Origin: Rhizobium grahamii CCGE 502
Lineage (GTDB): Bacteria > Pseudomonadota > Alphaproteobacteria > Rhizobiales > Rhizobiaceae
Assembly (NCBI RefSeq): GCF_000298315.2
Contig: NZ_AEYE02000035.1
Location: 496,001-560,000 of the forward strand
Length of the DNA stretch: 64,000 nucleotides
Direction of reading: 5' to 3'
Positions 47,618-56,647 of the stretch are shown here, in pieces; position 1 is the first letter of the stretch; each line of letters opens with the position of its first letter. Position numbers and translations under genes: made by a program. Below the pieces are notes generated by a model. That model searched no databases, was not told the DNA's origin, and was given only the letters and a program-made list of their open reading frames with translations.

Positions 47618-48546
47618 TGCGTCCGCTTGCAGTCGTCGGAAATGTCAATATTGACCTCATCCTTGGCCCCGCGGCTCCCTGGCCAAAGGCGGGCACCGAA
47701 ATCATCGTCGACCATGACGAATTGCGCGTGGGCGGAGCAGCCGGCAACAGTGCCCTTGCCTGGGCCGGGCTCGGCGTCGCCTTCGAGATTGCGGCAAATG
47801 TCGGCGATGACCAGTTCGGCAAATGGCTGATCGACGCTTTTGGGAATCGTGCTCTGAACTGGCCGGTTCGCCCGGAGCAGACGACACTCTCGGTCGGCAT
47901 CACCCATCCCGACGGCGAACGCACCTTCTTTACCACTCGCGGCCATCTCCCGCGCCTCAGCCTTCCCGATGTCCTTTCGGTGCTGGAAGGCGCCCGGCTC
48001 TCCGGAGGTTGTCTCCTGCTTTGCGGATCGTTTCTGACCGAGGACCTGACGCGCGACTACGATGCCTTCTTCGATTGGGCGGACGCGCATCAAATAGACG
48101 TTGCCCTCGATACCGGGTGGCCGCTCGATGGCTGGACGAGCAAGAACTGCTATGCCACGCGGCGCTGGCTATCTCGCTGCGCCATCGCGCTACTCAATGA
48201 AGTGGAATCGACCACGCTGTCAGGCCTCGACGATCCGGGGCAAGCAGCCGCAGAAATCCGGTCGCATATGCCTGATGGCGCGATCGTCGTCGTCAAACGT
48301 GGGCCGGATGGCGCGCTCGCGATCGGTGCCGACGGAGAATGCATATCGGTTGCGGCCCCGAGCGTCACGGTCGTCGACACGATCGGTGCCGGCGATGTCT
48401 TCAACGCCGGCTTTCTCGCGGCATTGACAGGAGGAAAGCCGCTCGCCGATTGCCTTGAAATGGGAACAGAGGTCGCGTCGCGGGCCATTTCCACCCATCC
48501 ACGAAGCTACGGCGGTGAACCCGCATCCAAGGACATGACTCGATGA
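47617..48546 (+). CDS. PfkB family carbohydrate kinase
   Basis: 309 aa. Motif 1 reads AVVGNVNIDLILGPAAP, then ELRVGGAAGNSALAWAGLG; motif 2, with the catalytic aspartate, is TIGAGDVFNAGFLAALTGG near residue 260. Ribokinase-like fold; substrates in the family include fructose, fructosamines and nucleosides. Placed between the SIS gene and the ATPase it fits a FrlD-like role, phosphorylating the imported compound before the SIS enzyme acts. Overlaps its neighbours at both ends. Confidence 0.9.
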   Translation: MRPLAVVGNVNIDLILGPAAPWPKAGTEIIVDHDELRVGGAAGNSALAWAGLGVAFEIAANVGDDQFGKWLIDAFGNRALNWPVRPEQTTLSVGITHPDGERTFFTTRGHLPRLSLPDVLSVLEGARLSGGCLLLCGSFLTEDLTRDYDAFFDWADAHQIDVALDTGWPLDGWTSKNCYATRRWLSRCAIALLNEVESTTLSGLDDPGQAAAEIRSHMPDGAIVVVKRGPDGALAIGADGECISVAAPSVTVVDTIGAGDVFNAGFLAALTGGKPLADCLEMGTEVASRAISTHPRSYGGEPASKDMTR

Positions 48547-49613
48547 GTGCGCTCGAAATTAATAACATCCGCAAGACCTACGGTGATGTCGAAACCCTGA
48601 AGGGCATCGACATCGCACTCGAAAGCGGCGAATTTCTTGTGTTGCTCGGCTCGTCTGGTTGTGGAAAGTCGACCTTGCTCAACATCGTTGCCGGACTGGC
48701 CGAGGCAACGAGTGGGGACGTTCGCATCGGCGGTCGCTCTGTCCTTGGGGTGCATCCGAAGGACCGCGACATCGCCATGGTTTTCCAGTCGTATGCGCTC
48801 TATCCGAATCTCACCGTGCACCGCAATATCGGTTTTGGCCTCGAGATGCGGAAGGTCCCGGCCGAGGAGCGCGATCGTGCGGTGCGCGACGCCGCGAAGT
48901 TGCTGCAGATCGAAAGCCTCCTCGAGCGAAAGCCAGGCCAGCTGTCGGGAGGCCAGCGTCAGCGCGTCGCAATCGGTCGGGCCCTGGTGCGCAAGCCTGA
49001 AGTCTTCCTCTTCGATGAACCGCTGTCCAATCTCGATGCGAAACTGCGCATGGAGATGCGAACCGAGCTCAAGCGCCTGCATCAGATGCTCAAGACCACC
49101 GTCGTCTACGTAACGCATGATCAGATCGAGGCGATGACGCTCGCCACCCGCATCGCAGTGATGCGCGACGGGCGGATCGAGCAGCTCGGAACGCCGTCCG
49201 AAATTTATGATCGACCGGCAACCCTCTATGTCGCCACCTTCGTCGGCGCACCATCCATGAACCTTCTGAGTGTGACCGCGCGCGGCGATGTGCTTCAGAT
49301 AGACGGCAGCGCCACCGTACTGCCCATTCCACCCGGCCTTGAAACGAAGCCAGGCGACGGAAAGAGGCTGATTGCCGGCATTCGTCCGGAAGCATTTGGA
49401 CCTGGGTCGTCCGGGCACGCGATTGAGGCGACGTGCGAGGTTGCCGAGCTGACCGGCCCGGAACTTGTCGTGACCGCCCTTGCCGGAACGCAGCGGATCA
49501 TGGCCTGCCTGCCGCCACGCACCTTGTTGGAGAACGGACAGCCGCTGACGCTATCCTACGCTGTAGAGGCAATTCACATCTTCGACGGCGAGAGCGGACT
49601 GCGCTTAAACTAA
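48543..49613 (+). CDS. Sugar ABC transporter ATPase (MalK/UgpC type)
   Basis: 356 aa. Walker A GSSGCGKST near residue 36, Q-loop MVFQSYALYPNLTV, signature LSGGQRQRVAIGRALVR, Walker B VFLFDEPLSNLDAKLR, and H-loop YVTHDQIEAM. The C-terminal TOBE/OB domain (about 240-350) is typical of MalK-like ATPases that can be regulated. Last gene of the operon; it ends five bases before the convergent oxidase gene. Confidence 0.96.
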   Translation: MSALEINNIRKTYGDVETLKGIDIALESGEFLVLLGSSGCGKSTLLNIVAGLAEATSGDVRIGGRSVLGVHPKDRDIAMVFQSYALYPNLTVHRNIGFGLEMRKVPAEERDRAVRDAAKLLQIESLLERKPGQLSGGQRQRVAIGRALVRKPEVFLFDEPLSNLDAKLRMEMRTELKRLHQMLKTTVVYVTHDQIEAMTLATRIAVMRDGRIEQLGTPSEIYDRPATLYVATFVGAPSMNLLSVTARGDVLQIDGSATVLPIPPGLETKPGDGKRLIAGIRPEAFGPGSSGHAIEATCEVAELTGPELVVTALAGTQRIMACLPPRTLLENGQPLTLSYAVEAIHIFDGESGLRLN

Positions 49614-49618
49614 CGCGC

Positions 49619-50779
49619 TCAGGCTGCTTTGCCCGCAGCAACGAAGCGCTTGAGGGCGTCGAACGAAAAGGCAGAGACGGGAAGACCGGTTTCGCCCTGA
49701 AGCGCCAGATCGGCGAGGATTTCGCCGACGACGCTCGTGAACTTGAACCCGTGTCCGGAACAGGGCGAAGCGACCACCACATTCGGATTGCCAGGAGCAA
49801 GATCCAGCAGGAAATCCTCGCTGGGCAGCATGGTATAGCGGCAGGTCACCGCGTTCACGCGCTGACCGACGACCCCAGGCAGACGTTTGCTGACGAAACC
49901 GTCGAGAAGCGCTGTATCTCTGTCGTTTACCGGCGGATTGGGCTGGTTGGGATCGATCGGCTCGCGGAAATGCGCGTGCCGTCCGACTTTCACGCCGTCG
50001 ACCCCGATTGCCGGGAACCCGAAATATGACCCCTCCGCGCCCTCGTCCCGCAGGAAACAAGGCATGCCTTGCGGCTTTGTCACCGTGCCGTCCTGCGGCT
50101 GATACCATGCGACGACCTGGCGGATTGGCGTTGCCTGCGTTCGCAACTCCGGAACAAGCTCGGCGATCCACGATCCGGTGGCGACCACGACCTTCGTGAC
50201 GCGGTAGTAACCATCTGCCGAGCGGATCGTCACGCCAGCATCGTCAGGCTCGATTGCAATCACGCGTTCGCCGAAATGAAGGACAGCGCCATCCTGTGCT
50301 GCAAGCTTGAGGTAGCCCATGACCGCCGCCTCCGGCTTGAGATAGCCCCCTTGCGGATCAAGGACCGCTACCTCCTCGTTATCGAGCTGGAAGGCAGGAA
50401 ATCGCCTGTTCATTTCTTCTTTGTCGAGGACCTGGTGCGCCAGGCCGTGCATCTGGCAGGAGGCGCGGGTTCCGGACACGATCTTGCTGTCTACGCCGCC
50501 AATCTGGAGAACACCTGTTATTGTCAGGATTTCAGCGCGAAGCCGTGCTTCAAGCGCGCTCCAGTTTCGATACGCCCGCTGCAGCAATGGGACGTAGGAC
50601 GGATCCTCGAAATACCCGAGCCGGATGAGGCGACTGTCTCCATGAGACGAGCTCAGTGCATGGGATGGGAAATACGCATCGATGCCGATTGTTTTGGCTC
50701 CACGCTCGGCGAGAAACGAGAGAGCGGCCGATCCCATGGCTCCAAGGCCAATCACGGCAACGTCGAATTGAGCTGTCAT
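49619..50779 (-). CDS. FAD-dependent amine oxidase (monomeric sarcosine / N-methyltryptophan oxidase type)
   Basis: 386 aa. The N-terminal Rossmann motif AVIGLGAMGSAALSFLAERG binds FAD; SSSHGDSRLIRLGYFEDPSY is the MSOX/MTOX segment that follows. Near the C-terminus SPCSGHGFKFT holds Cys340, equivalent to the cysteine that covalently binds FAD in MSOX. The family oxidises secondary amines (sarcosine, N-methyl amino acids, fructosyl amino acids, pipecolate). Last gene of the HutC-controlled operon, directly after the ammonia-lyase-fold gene, so its substrate is likely the imported amine or an intermediate. Confidence 0.92.
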   Translation of the reverse strand: MTAQFDVAVIGLGAMGSAALSFLAERGAKTIGIDAYFPSHALSSSHGDSRLIRLGYFEDPSYVPLLQRAYRNWSALEARLRAEILTITGVLQIGGVDSKIVSGTRASCQMHGLAHQVLDKEEMNRRFPAFQLDNEEVAVLDPQGGYLKPEAAVMGYLKLAAQDGAVLHFGERVIAIEPDDAGVTIRSADGYYRVTKVVVATGSWIAELVPELRTQATPIRQVVAWYQPQDGTVTKPQGMPCFLRDEGAEGSYFGFPAIGVDGVKVGRHAHFREPIDPNQPNPPVNDRDTALLDGFVSKRLPGVVGQRVNAVTCRYTMLPSEDFLLDLAPGNPNVVVASPCSGHGFKFTSVVGEILADLALQGETGLPVSAFSFDALKRFVAAGKAA

Positions 50780-50788
50780 GCGTATTCC

Positions 50789-52282
50789 TTAAATAACATC
50801 CGGAGGCGCTTCGGTGCGGATCAGTGTTCGAAGAGCTTCCATGTCACCAGCCAGCGGACGATCGTCACCATAGTTTGAAACGACCTTGCGCGCCGTGCGC
50901 TGGATTGCATCGGTCCCGGTGGCCCGGCTTGCTGTGGGTCCGAGGAAATCATGTGCCTGCGCAGCCGCCATCAGTTCGATTGCGACGATATACTCGGCAT
51001 TGTCGATGACCGCCAGAAGCTTGTTTGCCGCAGCGGTAGGATGGGCGAGAAAATCCTCCTGAAGGCCGGAGGTCAACCCGCCATCGGTGGAAGCAGGCGC
51101 CGCCAGTCTGCGGTTCTCGTTGCTGAGCGCGGCCGCCGTATACTGCGCAATCATGAAGCCCGAATTGCTGCCAGCGTCACTTGCAAGGAACGGCGGCAGG
51201 CCGCTGACCAGCGGATTGACGAGGCGGTCCATGCGGCGCTCGCTCATCGCCGAGATCTGCGCGATGGCAATCGCAAGACTATCACATGCCTGCGCAAGAG
51301 CCGGCGCGACGGCGTGCGCCTCAGACGAAACGACAGGGTCCGCGGGCGAGCCTGAGACCGCCGGATTGTCGGTCACGGAGGCAAGCTCGCGATCGACGAC
51401 CTCAGACGCATTCGCAAAGACGTCGCGGGCAGCACCGTGCGCGTGCGGGACCGAGCGCAGGCTGAGCGCATCCTGGGTTCGCTTTCCAAGCGCGGCAGCA
51501 ACCAGGCCGCTGCCAGCCAGCCGACGGCGCAGCGACGCGCCGACCTCAGCTATGCCGCGCGAAGGACGCATGGCCAGCACGGCTTCATCAAAGGCTGCCA
51601 TCTGGCATCCAGCGGCCTCGAGGGTCAGAGCGGCGACGGCATCTGCCCAGTCAAGCACGTGGAGTGCCCGAGAAAGGGCAACGCTTGCCAGACCGGTTGC
51701 GCAAGCCGTACCGTTGACGAGACTGAGCCCTTCCTTGGCGCGAAGCACGAGCGGTGTCAGGCCGATTGCGCTGAGTGCCTCGCCGCCCTTCAGGGGCTTT
51801 CCGTTCACCTTTGCGCTTCCCGCGCCAATGAGAACGAGCGCGGTGTGGGCATTATGCGTCAGGTATCCGGCCGACCCTTTCGACGGAACGTCCGGAATAC
51901 AATCATGGTCCAGGAAGGCAGTCAGATACCGGAGGATTTCAGTCCTGACGCCGGAATGGCCGTGAGCAAAATTTGCAATTTGCGCAGCGATGATCGCCCG
52001 AACCTCGCGTGGCGCCAGCAGCGCGCCGACGCCACAGGCGTGGCTGAGGACAATGTTGCGCGACAGGCGGCTTTGCGAGTTGCGGTCGACGACCGTATCC
52101 GAAAGCGCGCCGACGCCTGTATTGATGCCGTAGGCACGCACGCCGGTCTCAACGATCCGCTCGACGATCCGGCTGGCACTCTCTACGCGTCCCCAGGCCG
52201 AAGGAGACAGTGCAAGCGCCTCCCCGTTGGCGACGCGCGCGACATCACACCAGCCGATGCGCGTCTCGATGATCACAGTCAT
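50789..52282 (-). CDS. HutH-fold (histidine/aromatic ammonia-lyase family) protein lacking the MIO triplet
   Basis: 497 aa, full length for HutH (about 500). The fold is clear: [12 protein letters not shown] (Tyr51), [12 protein letters not shown] (His81), [18 protein letters not shown] (Asn190), [29 protein letters not shown] and [16 protein letters not shown]. The MIO loop is changed. Where HutH has GSVGASGDLAPLAH, this protein reads [11 protein letters not shown] (Gly139-Tyr140): three residues, Ala-Ser-Gly, are missing with no frame disruption. HutH Tyr280 of the QDPYSLR motif is leucine here (QDALSLR, Leu273); Arg276 is kept. It therefore cannot form the normal MIO electrophile. It starts inside the stop of the ATPase gene (ATGA), so it is co-translated with the transporter. 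The enzyme may use another mechanism or bind rather than deaminate its substrate. Confidence 0.88.
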   Translation of the reverse strand: MTVIIETRIGWCDVARVANGEALALSPSAWGRVESASRIVERIVETGVRAYGINTGVGALSDTVVDRNSQSRLSRNIVLSHACGVGALLAPREVRAIIAAQIANFAHGHSGVRTEILRYLTAFLDHDCIPDVPSKGSAGYLTHNAHTALVLIGAGSAKVNGKPLKGGEALSAIGLTPLVLRAKEGLSLVNGTACATGLASVALSRALHVLDWADAVAALTLEAAGCQMAAFDEAVLAMRPSRGIAEVGASLRRRLAGSGLVAAALGKRTQDALSLRSVPHAHGAARDVFANASEVVDRELASVTDNPAVSGSPADPVVSSEAHAVAPALAQACDSLAIAIAQISAMSERRMDRLVNPLVSGLPPFLASDAGSNSGFMIAQYTAAALSNENRRLAAPASTDGGLTSGLQEDFLAHPTAAANKLLAVIDNAEYIVAIELMAAAQAHDFLGPTASRATGTDAIQRTARKVVSNYGDDRPLAGDMEALRTLIRTEAPPDVI

Positions 52283-53055
52283 TGCCCGGTTCCGAAGTGA
52301 CCGATGAATTGGCGGAAGGCTGGGGTTGCGGCCCCGCCGAACATCTCGTCGGGTGTGCCTGAGCTTTCGACCAGCCCTTCCTTCATGAAGACGACGCGAT
52401 TGGAGACGTTGCGGGCGAAACTCATTTCGTGCGTGACAACAAGCATGGTCATCCCCTCCTCTGCCAGAGCGCGCATGACCCGCAGCACCTCGCCAACGAG
52501 TTCCGGGTCAAGGGCCGAAGTCGGCTCGTCGAAAAGCATGACCTTCGGCTTCATTGCAAGCGCCCGGGCAATTGCGGCGCGCTGCTGCTGGCCGCCCGAC
52601 AGATGGGCGGGATAGGCATGCCGCTTGTCGGCTATGCCGACCTTCTTCAACAGGACCTCCGCCTCGGCGATGCATTCCGCCCGAGGGCGTTTGAGAACAT
52701 GCACCGGCCCTTCGATCACGTTTTGCAGGATCGTCATGTGGGACCATAGATTGAAGGACTGGAACACCATTCCGAGTTCCGAGCGAATATGATCGACCTG
52801 TTTCTGGCTGGCGGGACGGCTGGTGCCGCCCTTGTGGATCATCCGGATCTGTTCGCCATCGACCCAGATCTCGCCGTCGGTTGCCGTCTCCAGCAGGTTG
52901 ATGCAACGAAGGAACGTGGATTTGCCGGAACCCGAGGCTCCGAGCAAGGAGATGACGTCGCCATCCTCTGCATCGAGCGAGATGCCTTTAAGAACCTCGT
53001 GCGTGCCGAAGCTCTTGCGGATGTTGCGGACGGATAGTCGGGTAACGCCTGGCAT
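52279..53055 (-). CDS. Polar amino-acid ABC transporter ATPase (HisP/GlnQ type)
   Basis: 258 aa. Walker [10 protein letters not shown] near residue 40, Q-loop [14 protein letters not shown], signature [15 protein letters not shown], Walker [18 protein letters not shown]-loop [13 protein letters not shown]. The insertion [15 protein letters not shown] after the first beta strand is typical of HisP-class ATPases. Its stop overlaps the start of the lyase-fold gene (ATGA). Confidence 0.96.
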   Translation of the reverse strand: MPGVTRLSVRNIRKSFGTHEVLKGISLDAEDGDVISLLGASGSGKSTFLRCINLLETATDGEIWVDGEQIRMIHKGGTSRPASQKQVDHIRSELGMVFQSFNLWSHMTILQNVIEGPVHVLKRPRAECIAEAEVLLKKVGIADKRHAYPAHLSGGQQQRAAIARALAMKPKVMLFDEPTSALDPELVGEVLRVMRALAEEGMTMLVVTHEMSFARNVSNRVVFMKEGLVESSGTPDEMFGGAATPAFRQFIGHFGTGQ

Positions 53056-53084
53056 GGAAGCTCCAATCGTGTCCGTTCAGTCTC

Positions 53085-53789
53085 TCAGGCCTTCAGCGCC
53101 GGCGGAATCGCACGGCGATGTCGCGAGAGCGAATATTCGAGCAGGGACATCGCCTGCAGGATGATGAAGTTGAGAACGAGGTAGATGATGGCCGCGCAGA
53201 GGAATACCTCCATCGTGCGGTAAGTTTGCGAGATCAACCGCTGCGCCACACCCGTCACCTCCCAAACCGTCACCAGGCTTGCAAGCGCTGTCGACTTCAT
53301 CATCAAGACGATCTCGGTGGAATATGCCGGGAGTGCGTGGCGGAAAGCGACCGGCGCGAGGATGCGGCGAACGAGCAGTGCGCCCGACATTCCGATCGAG
53401 CGGGCGGCTTCGATCTCGCGTGGCGAGACAGCGCGAATACCCCCGCGGAAGATCTCGGCCGAGTAGCCCGCGGTGCAAAGCGCAAGAGACAGCACGGCAC
53501 AAACGAATGGCTCGCGCAGGAAAGGCCAGAGGAAGGAGTAGCGGATGAACCCGAACTGGCCAAGGCCGTAAAAGACGAGGAACATCTGAATCAACAGCGG
53601 CGAGCCGCGGAAGACGAAGATGTATCCCTTCGCAAAAGCCGAGAGCACCGGGTTGCCGCCGACGCGCATCCAGACGATCAGGAGCGCGAGGAGGCCACCG
53701 ACGATGATCGAAAGAGAAAACAGCGCCAAGGTCATCGGAACGGCCTTGAGCAAGGTGGTCATTGTTTGGAAGAGAAAAGCAAAATCCAT
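53085..53789 (-). CDS. Polar amino-acid ABC transporter permease (HisM type)
   Basis: 234 aa with about five membrane segments. The coupling loop reads SPREIEAARSIGMSGALLVR near residue 145, and VFRGSPLLIQMFLVFYGLG is the HisM/HisQ signature. Pairs with the permease encoded just upstream (10-base gap). Confidence 0.95.
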   Translation of the reverse strand: MDFAFLFQTMTTLLKAVPMTLALFSLSIIVGGLLALLIVWMRVGGNPVLSAFAKGYIFVFRGSPLLIQMFLVFYGLGQFGFIRYSFLWPFLREPFVCAVLSLALCTAGYSAEIFRGGIRAVSPREIEAARSIGMSGALLVRRILAPVAFRHALPAYSTEIVLMMKSTALASLVTVWEVTGVAQRLISQTYRTMEVFLCAAIIYLVLNFIILQAMSLLEYSLSRHRRAIPPALKA

Positions 53790-53798
53790 GATGCCACC

Positions 53799-54524
53799 TC
53801 ACGCCTTTCCCATGGCCGCTGTCGGCATGCTGCGATTGGCGCGCCGCTCGGCGCCGTTGAAGATGCGGTCGGAGAGACTCGTCAGGACGAGATAGAGAAT
53901 GCCGCCCACAATGAAGAAGAGGAAGTACTGTCTTGTCGAGCCAGCGGCGACCTGGCTGGTGCGCATAAGTTCGGCTAGGCCTGTCACCGAGATCAGTGCC
54001 GAATCCTTGAGGCTGAGCTGCCACACGTTTCCGAGACCTGGAATGGCAAAACGCAGTACCTGCGGAATGATCACCCGGCGGAACCGCAGGCCACGGTTCA
54101 TGCCGATGGCATTGGCCGCCTCCAGTTCACCCTTGGAAATGGCGAGGTAGGCGCCGCGAAACACTTCTGCCTGGTATGCGCCGGATATGATGCCGACCGC
54201 CAAGGCGCCGGCAAGGAAGGAGGGCAGACCGAGGAAACCTTCGTAGCCCATTGCCTTGCCAATCGAGGTGACGGCAGACGAGCCCCCGAAATAGATCAGA
54301 TAGATGATCAACAGTTCGGGCACGCCCCGAAAGACGGTCGTATAGACGTTGCCGATGGCAACGAGGCTCGTTTTTCCGGAGAGTTTTGCGGCAGCGATGA
54401 TCGCCCCGAGCACAGCCCCGATCGCCAGCGCACTTGCAGTCACGCACAACGTCACGAGCGCTGCAAGCAGGAGAAGCGCACCCCATCCGGTCGAGCCGAA
54501 TCCAATAAGTTCCAGTGTTGCCAT
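53799..54524 (-). CDS. Polar amino-acid ABC transporter permease (HisQ type)
   Basis: 241 aa with about five membrane segments. VFRGVPELLIIYLIYFGGSS and the coupling loop KGELEAANAIGMNRGLRFRR are typical of HisQ-type subunits. First permease of the pair, downstream of the binding-protein gene by about 100 bases. Confidence 0.95.
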   Translation of the reverse strand: MATLELIGFGSTGWGALLLLAALVTLCVTASALAIGAVLGAIIAAAKLSGKTSLVAIGNVYTTVFRGVPELLIIYLIYFGGSSAVTSIGKAMGYEGFLGLPSFLAGALAVGIISGAYQAEVFRGAYLAISKGELEAANAIGMNRGLRFRRVIIPQVLRFAIPGLGNVWQLSLKDSALISVTGLAELMRTSQVAAGSTRQYFLFFIVGGILYLVLTSLSDRIFNGAERRANRSMPTAAMGKA

Positions 54525-54624
54525 GTCATGTTCCCCGCGCCCGCCGCTGTCCTGGCGGTGTCAGAATAGCATGCGGTCCCCGGCATCATGGCCGGAGACC
54601 GTGACGTCCGGCATTGGCCGGAAA

Positions 54625-55467
54625 TCAGTTCTGCGGGCTGACGTCGACCTTGAACCACTTCATCGACAGTTCCTTCACAGTCCCGTCGGCAAGTGCCGAC
54701 TTGATCGCTTCGTTGAACTTGTCGCGAAGATCCGTGTCGGCCTGACGCACGCCGAGGCCTTCGCCCTCGCCCCAGATCGGGCCAACGATTTCAGGGCCGG
54801 TGAAGGCCAGGCTGTCGTTTGCGGACTGGAACGCATTGGCGAAATAGACCGCATCGTCGAAGCCGAGGTCAATGCGGCCGTTCTGCAGGTCGAGATCCCG
54901 GTCTGCACCGGTCTTGTATTCGCGGATTTCTGCGATGTCGCCGAAATTGTCGTAGACGAACTTCGCATAGACGGTCGCCGCCTGGATGCCGATCGTCTTG
55001 CCCTTGAAGGCTTCCTTCAGTGCATCGACCTCCTTAACGCCGGTCTGGCCGGGCGTCATCTTGATCGTCGCCCCGGTTCCAGCTGCCTTGGCGAGCGGGC
55101 TGTCCTTGGCGGTTGCGAAGGCCGCAGGCGTCGCAGCGTACGGGATCGTGAAGCCAATGACCTTCTTGCGGTCATCGGTGATCGACAGTGCATCCATGAT
55201 GACGTCGAACTTGCCAGCGTTGAGCGCCGGGATCATGCCGTCCCAATCGGAGGCTACGAGCTTGCATTCGATCTTGGCGCGCTCGCAGAGGATCTTTGCA
55301 AGCTCAGGCTCGAAACCACCAAGCGTGCCATCGGCATTGGTCATGTTCCACGGCGCGTAGGCGCCCTCGAGCGTGATCGTTGCGGTTCTCCAGTCCTTGG
55401 CGGCCACCGGACCAGCAAAAGCAGAAAGCGCGACGGCGCCGGAAAGAAGAAGCGTACGGAAAGTCAT
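54625..55467 (-). CDS. Amino-acid ABC transporter substrate-binding protein (family 3, HisJ/ArgT-like)
   Basis: 280 aa from ATG 55467 (GAGGAGAACC upstream), with the signal peptide LLLSGAVALSAFAGPVAA. The family-3 domain shows TITLEGAYAPWNMTNADGTL and GGFEPELAKILCERAKIECK; the cysteine pair (C86/C93 approximately) corresponds to the disulphide of ArgT/HisJ/NocT/OccT-type proteins that bind basic amino acids and opines. LGFDDAVYFANAFQ and MTPGQTGVKEVDALKEAF mark the second lobe. The predicted substrate is thus a cationic amino acid, opine or betaine-like compound. First gene of the operon, divergent from the HutC-type regulator. Confidence 0.94.
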   Translation of the reverse strand: MTFRTLLLSGAVALSAFAGPVAAKDWRTATITLEGAYAPWNMTNADGTLGGFEPELAKILCERAKIECKLVASDWDGMIPALNAGKFDVIMDALSITDDRKKVIGFTIPYAATPAAFATAKDSPLAKAAGTGATIKMTPGQTGVKEVDALKEAFKGKTIGIQAATVYAKFVYDNFGDIAEIREYKTGADRDLDLQNGRIDLGFDDAVYFANAFQSANDSLAFTGPEIVGPIWGEGEGLGVRQADTDLRDKFNEAIKSALADGTVKELSMKWFKVDVSPQN

Positions 55468-55572
55468 TGGTTGGTTCTCCTCTGAAATGAAACTTGACCT
55501 TACGGTACGATACCGGTCTTCGCCGGCTTGCCCGATGCCGACCTTAGCCTGGTCGATCTTTCGAGAGGTTGT

Positions 55573-55586
55573 ATATGGTACCATAT
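55573..55586. promoter_or_regulatory. Palindromic operator between the transport operon and the HutC-type gene
   Basis: ATATGGTACCATAT is a perfect 14-bp palindrome in the 190-bp divergent promoter region, within the longer TTGTATATGGTACCATATGT. HutC-type GntR regulators bind palindromic TGTATA-like sites, so this is the obvious candidate operator. Confidence 0.68.
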
Positions 55587-55657
55587 GTGATATTTTGTGT
55601 TATGCAAGTGGAAAGTCGATGGCATGTTCGGATTTGCCGTTGCGAAAGGAATAGGCA

Positions 55658-56404
55658 ATGAAGCGTCAAAGTGAGTTGAAGCGGGACAACGATACCGCAC
55701 CGCTCTACGCCGGCGTCAAGCAAATGATCCTCGATCGTATCCATAGTGGCGAATGGCCCCCGAAGCACCGCGTTCCTTCCGAAAACGAGCTCGTGACGGA
55801 ACTCGGCGTAAGCAAGATGACGGCCAACCGCGCCCTGCGCGAGCTTGCCAGTGAGGGCGAGCTTGTCCGGATCCAGGGCGTCGGCTCCTTCGTGGCGGAG
55901 CGCAAGGGCTATTCAGCGCTGTTCGAGGTCCGCAACATTGCCGAGGAAATTACCGAGCGAGGCCATGCTCATGAGGCATCCGTGGTTATTTTGGCCCGGG
56001 AAACCGCCTCTCCGGAGACCGCCGACGCACTCGAGCTGGAGATCGGCGCGCCCATATTTCACTCCCTGATCGTGCACAGCGAAAACGGAGTTCCAGTCCA
56101 GATCGAAGACCGCTTTGTGAACCCGGCGACGGCCCCCGACTACCTGGATCAGGACTTCACGTCGCTGACGCCCAACGCCTATCTGACGACAGCCGCGCCA
56201 CTCAGCGGTTCGGAGCACATTGTCGAGGCGGCAATGCCGCAATCCTGGGAATGCAAGCTGCTGACAATCCTCAAGAACGAACCCTGCCTCGCAATCCGCC
56301 GCCGCACCTGGTCCGGCCGGAACGTCGTTTCCACCGCGCGTCTCATTTACCCAGGCAATCGCTACAGGCTCGAGGCACGAACTGGCAAAACGTTCGAAGA
56401 GTAG
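55658..56404 (+). CDS. GntR family regulator, HutC/UTRA type
   Basis: 248 aa. The winged helix (YAGVKQMILDRIHSGEWPPK, SENELVTELGVSKMTANRAL, RIQGVGSFVAERK) is followed by a UTRA ligand domain (HSLIVHSENGVPVQIEDRFV, VEAAMPQSWECKLLTILKNE). HutC-type proteins repress histidine-use operons and respond to urocanate. Here the enzyme is a MIO-less HutH relative, so the ligand is probably different. Divergent from the operon it likely represses; the intergenic palindrome is its candidate operator. Confidence 0.93.
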   Translation: MKRQSELKRDNDTAPLYAGVKQMILDRIHSGEWPPKHRVPSENELVTELGVSKMTANRALRELASEGELVRIQGVGSFVAERKGYSALFEVRNIAEEITERGHAHEASVVILARETASPETADALELEIGAPIFHSLIVHSENGVPVQIEDRFVNPATAPDYLDQDFTSLTPNAYLTTAAPLSGSEHIVEAAMPQSWECKLLTILKNEPCLAIRRRTWSGRNVVSTARLIYPGNRYRLEARTGKTFEE

Positions 56405-56647
56405 ACTTAGTTGTATATGGAATGTCGCCCTCATAAATGGAATCCATGGCGTCGAACAGCCCATCTTGGGCAGTCGCAAAGCGCAAATGCCAGCAGATTT
56501 CAATTTAGGAGCGCCTGAAAGAAAAATCAGATCCGGCGATGATCGGCCCGCCTGGCGTGCACGCTTGCAAGCATCGCAGCCACTGCATAGCTGCATTGCA
56601 CAAAAATTGTTTTCCAATTGGTCAAAAAAGCGGCACAACGATCATAG

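Noticed and set aside
50789-52282. Calling the lyase-fold gene hutH and the locus a histidine-use operon
   Set aside because: MIO triplet and Tyr280 equivalent are missing, and no urocanase, imidazolonepropionase or formiminoglutamate genes are present.
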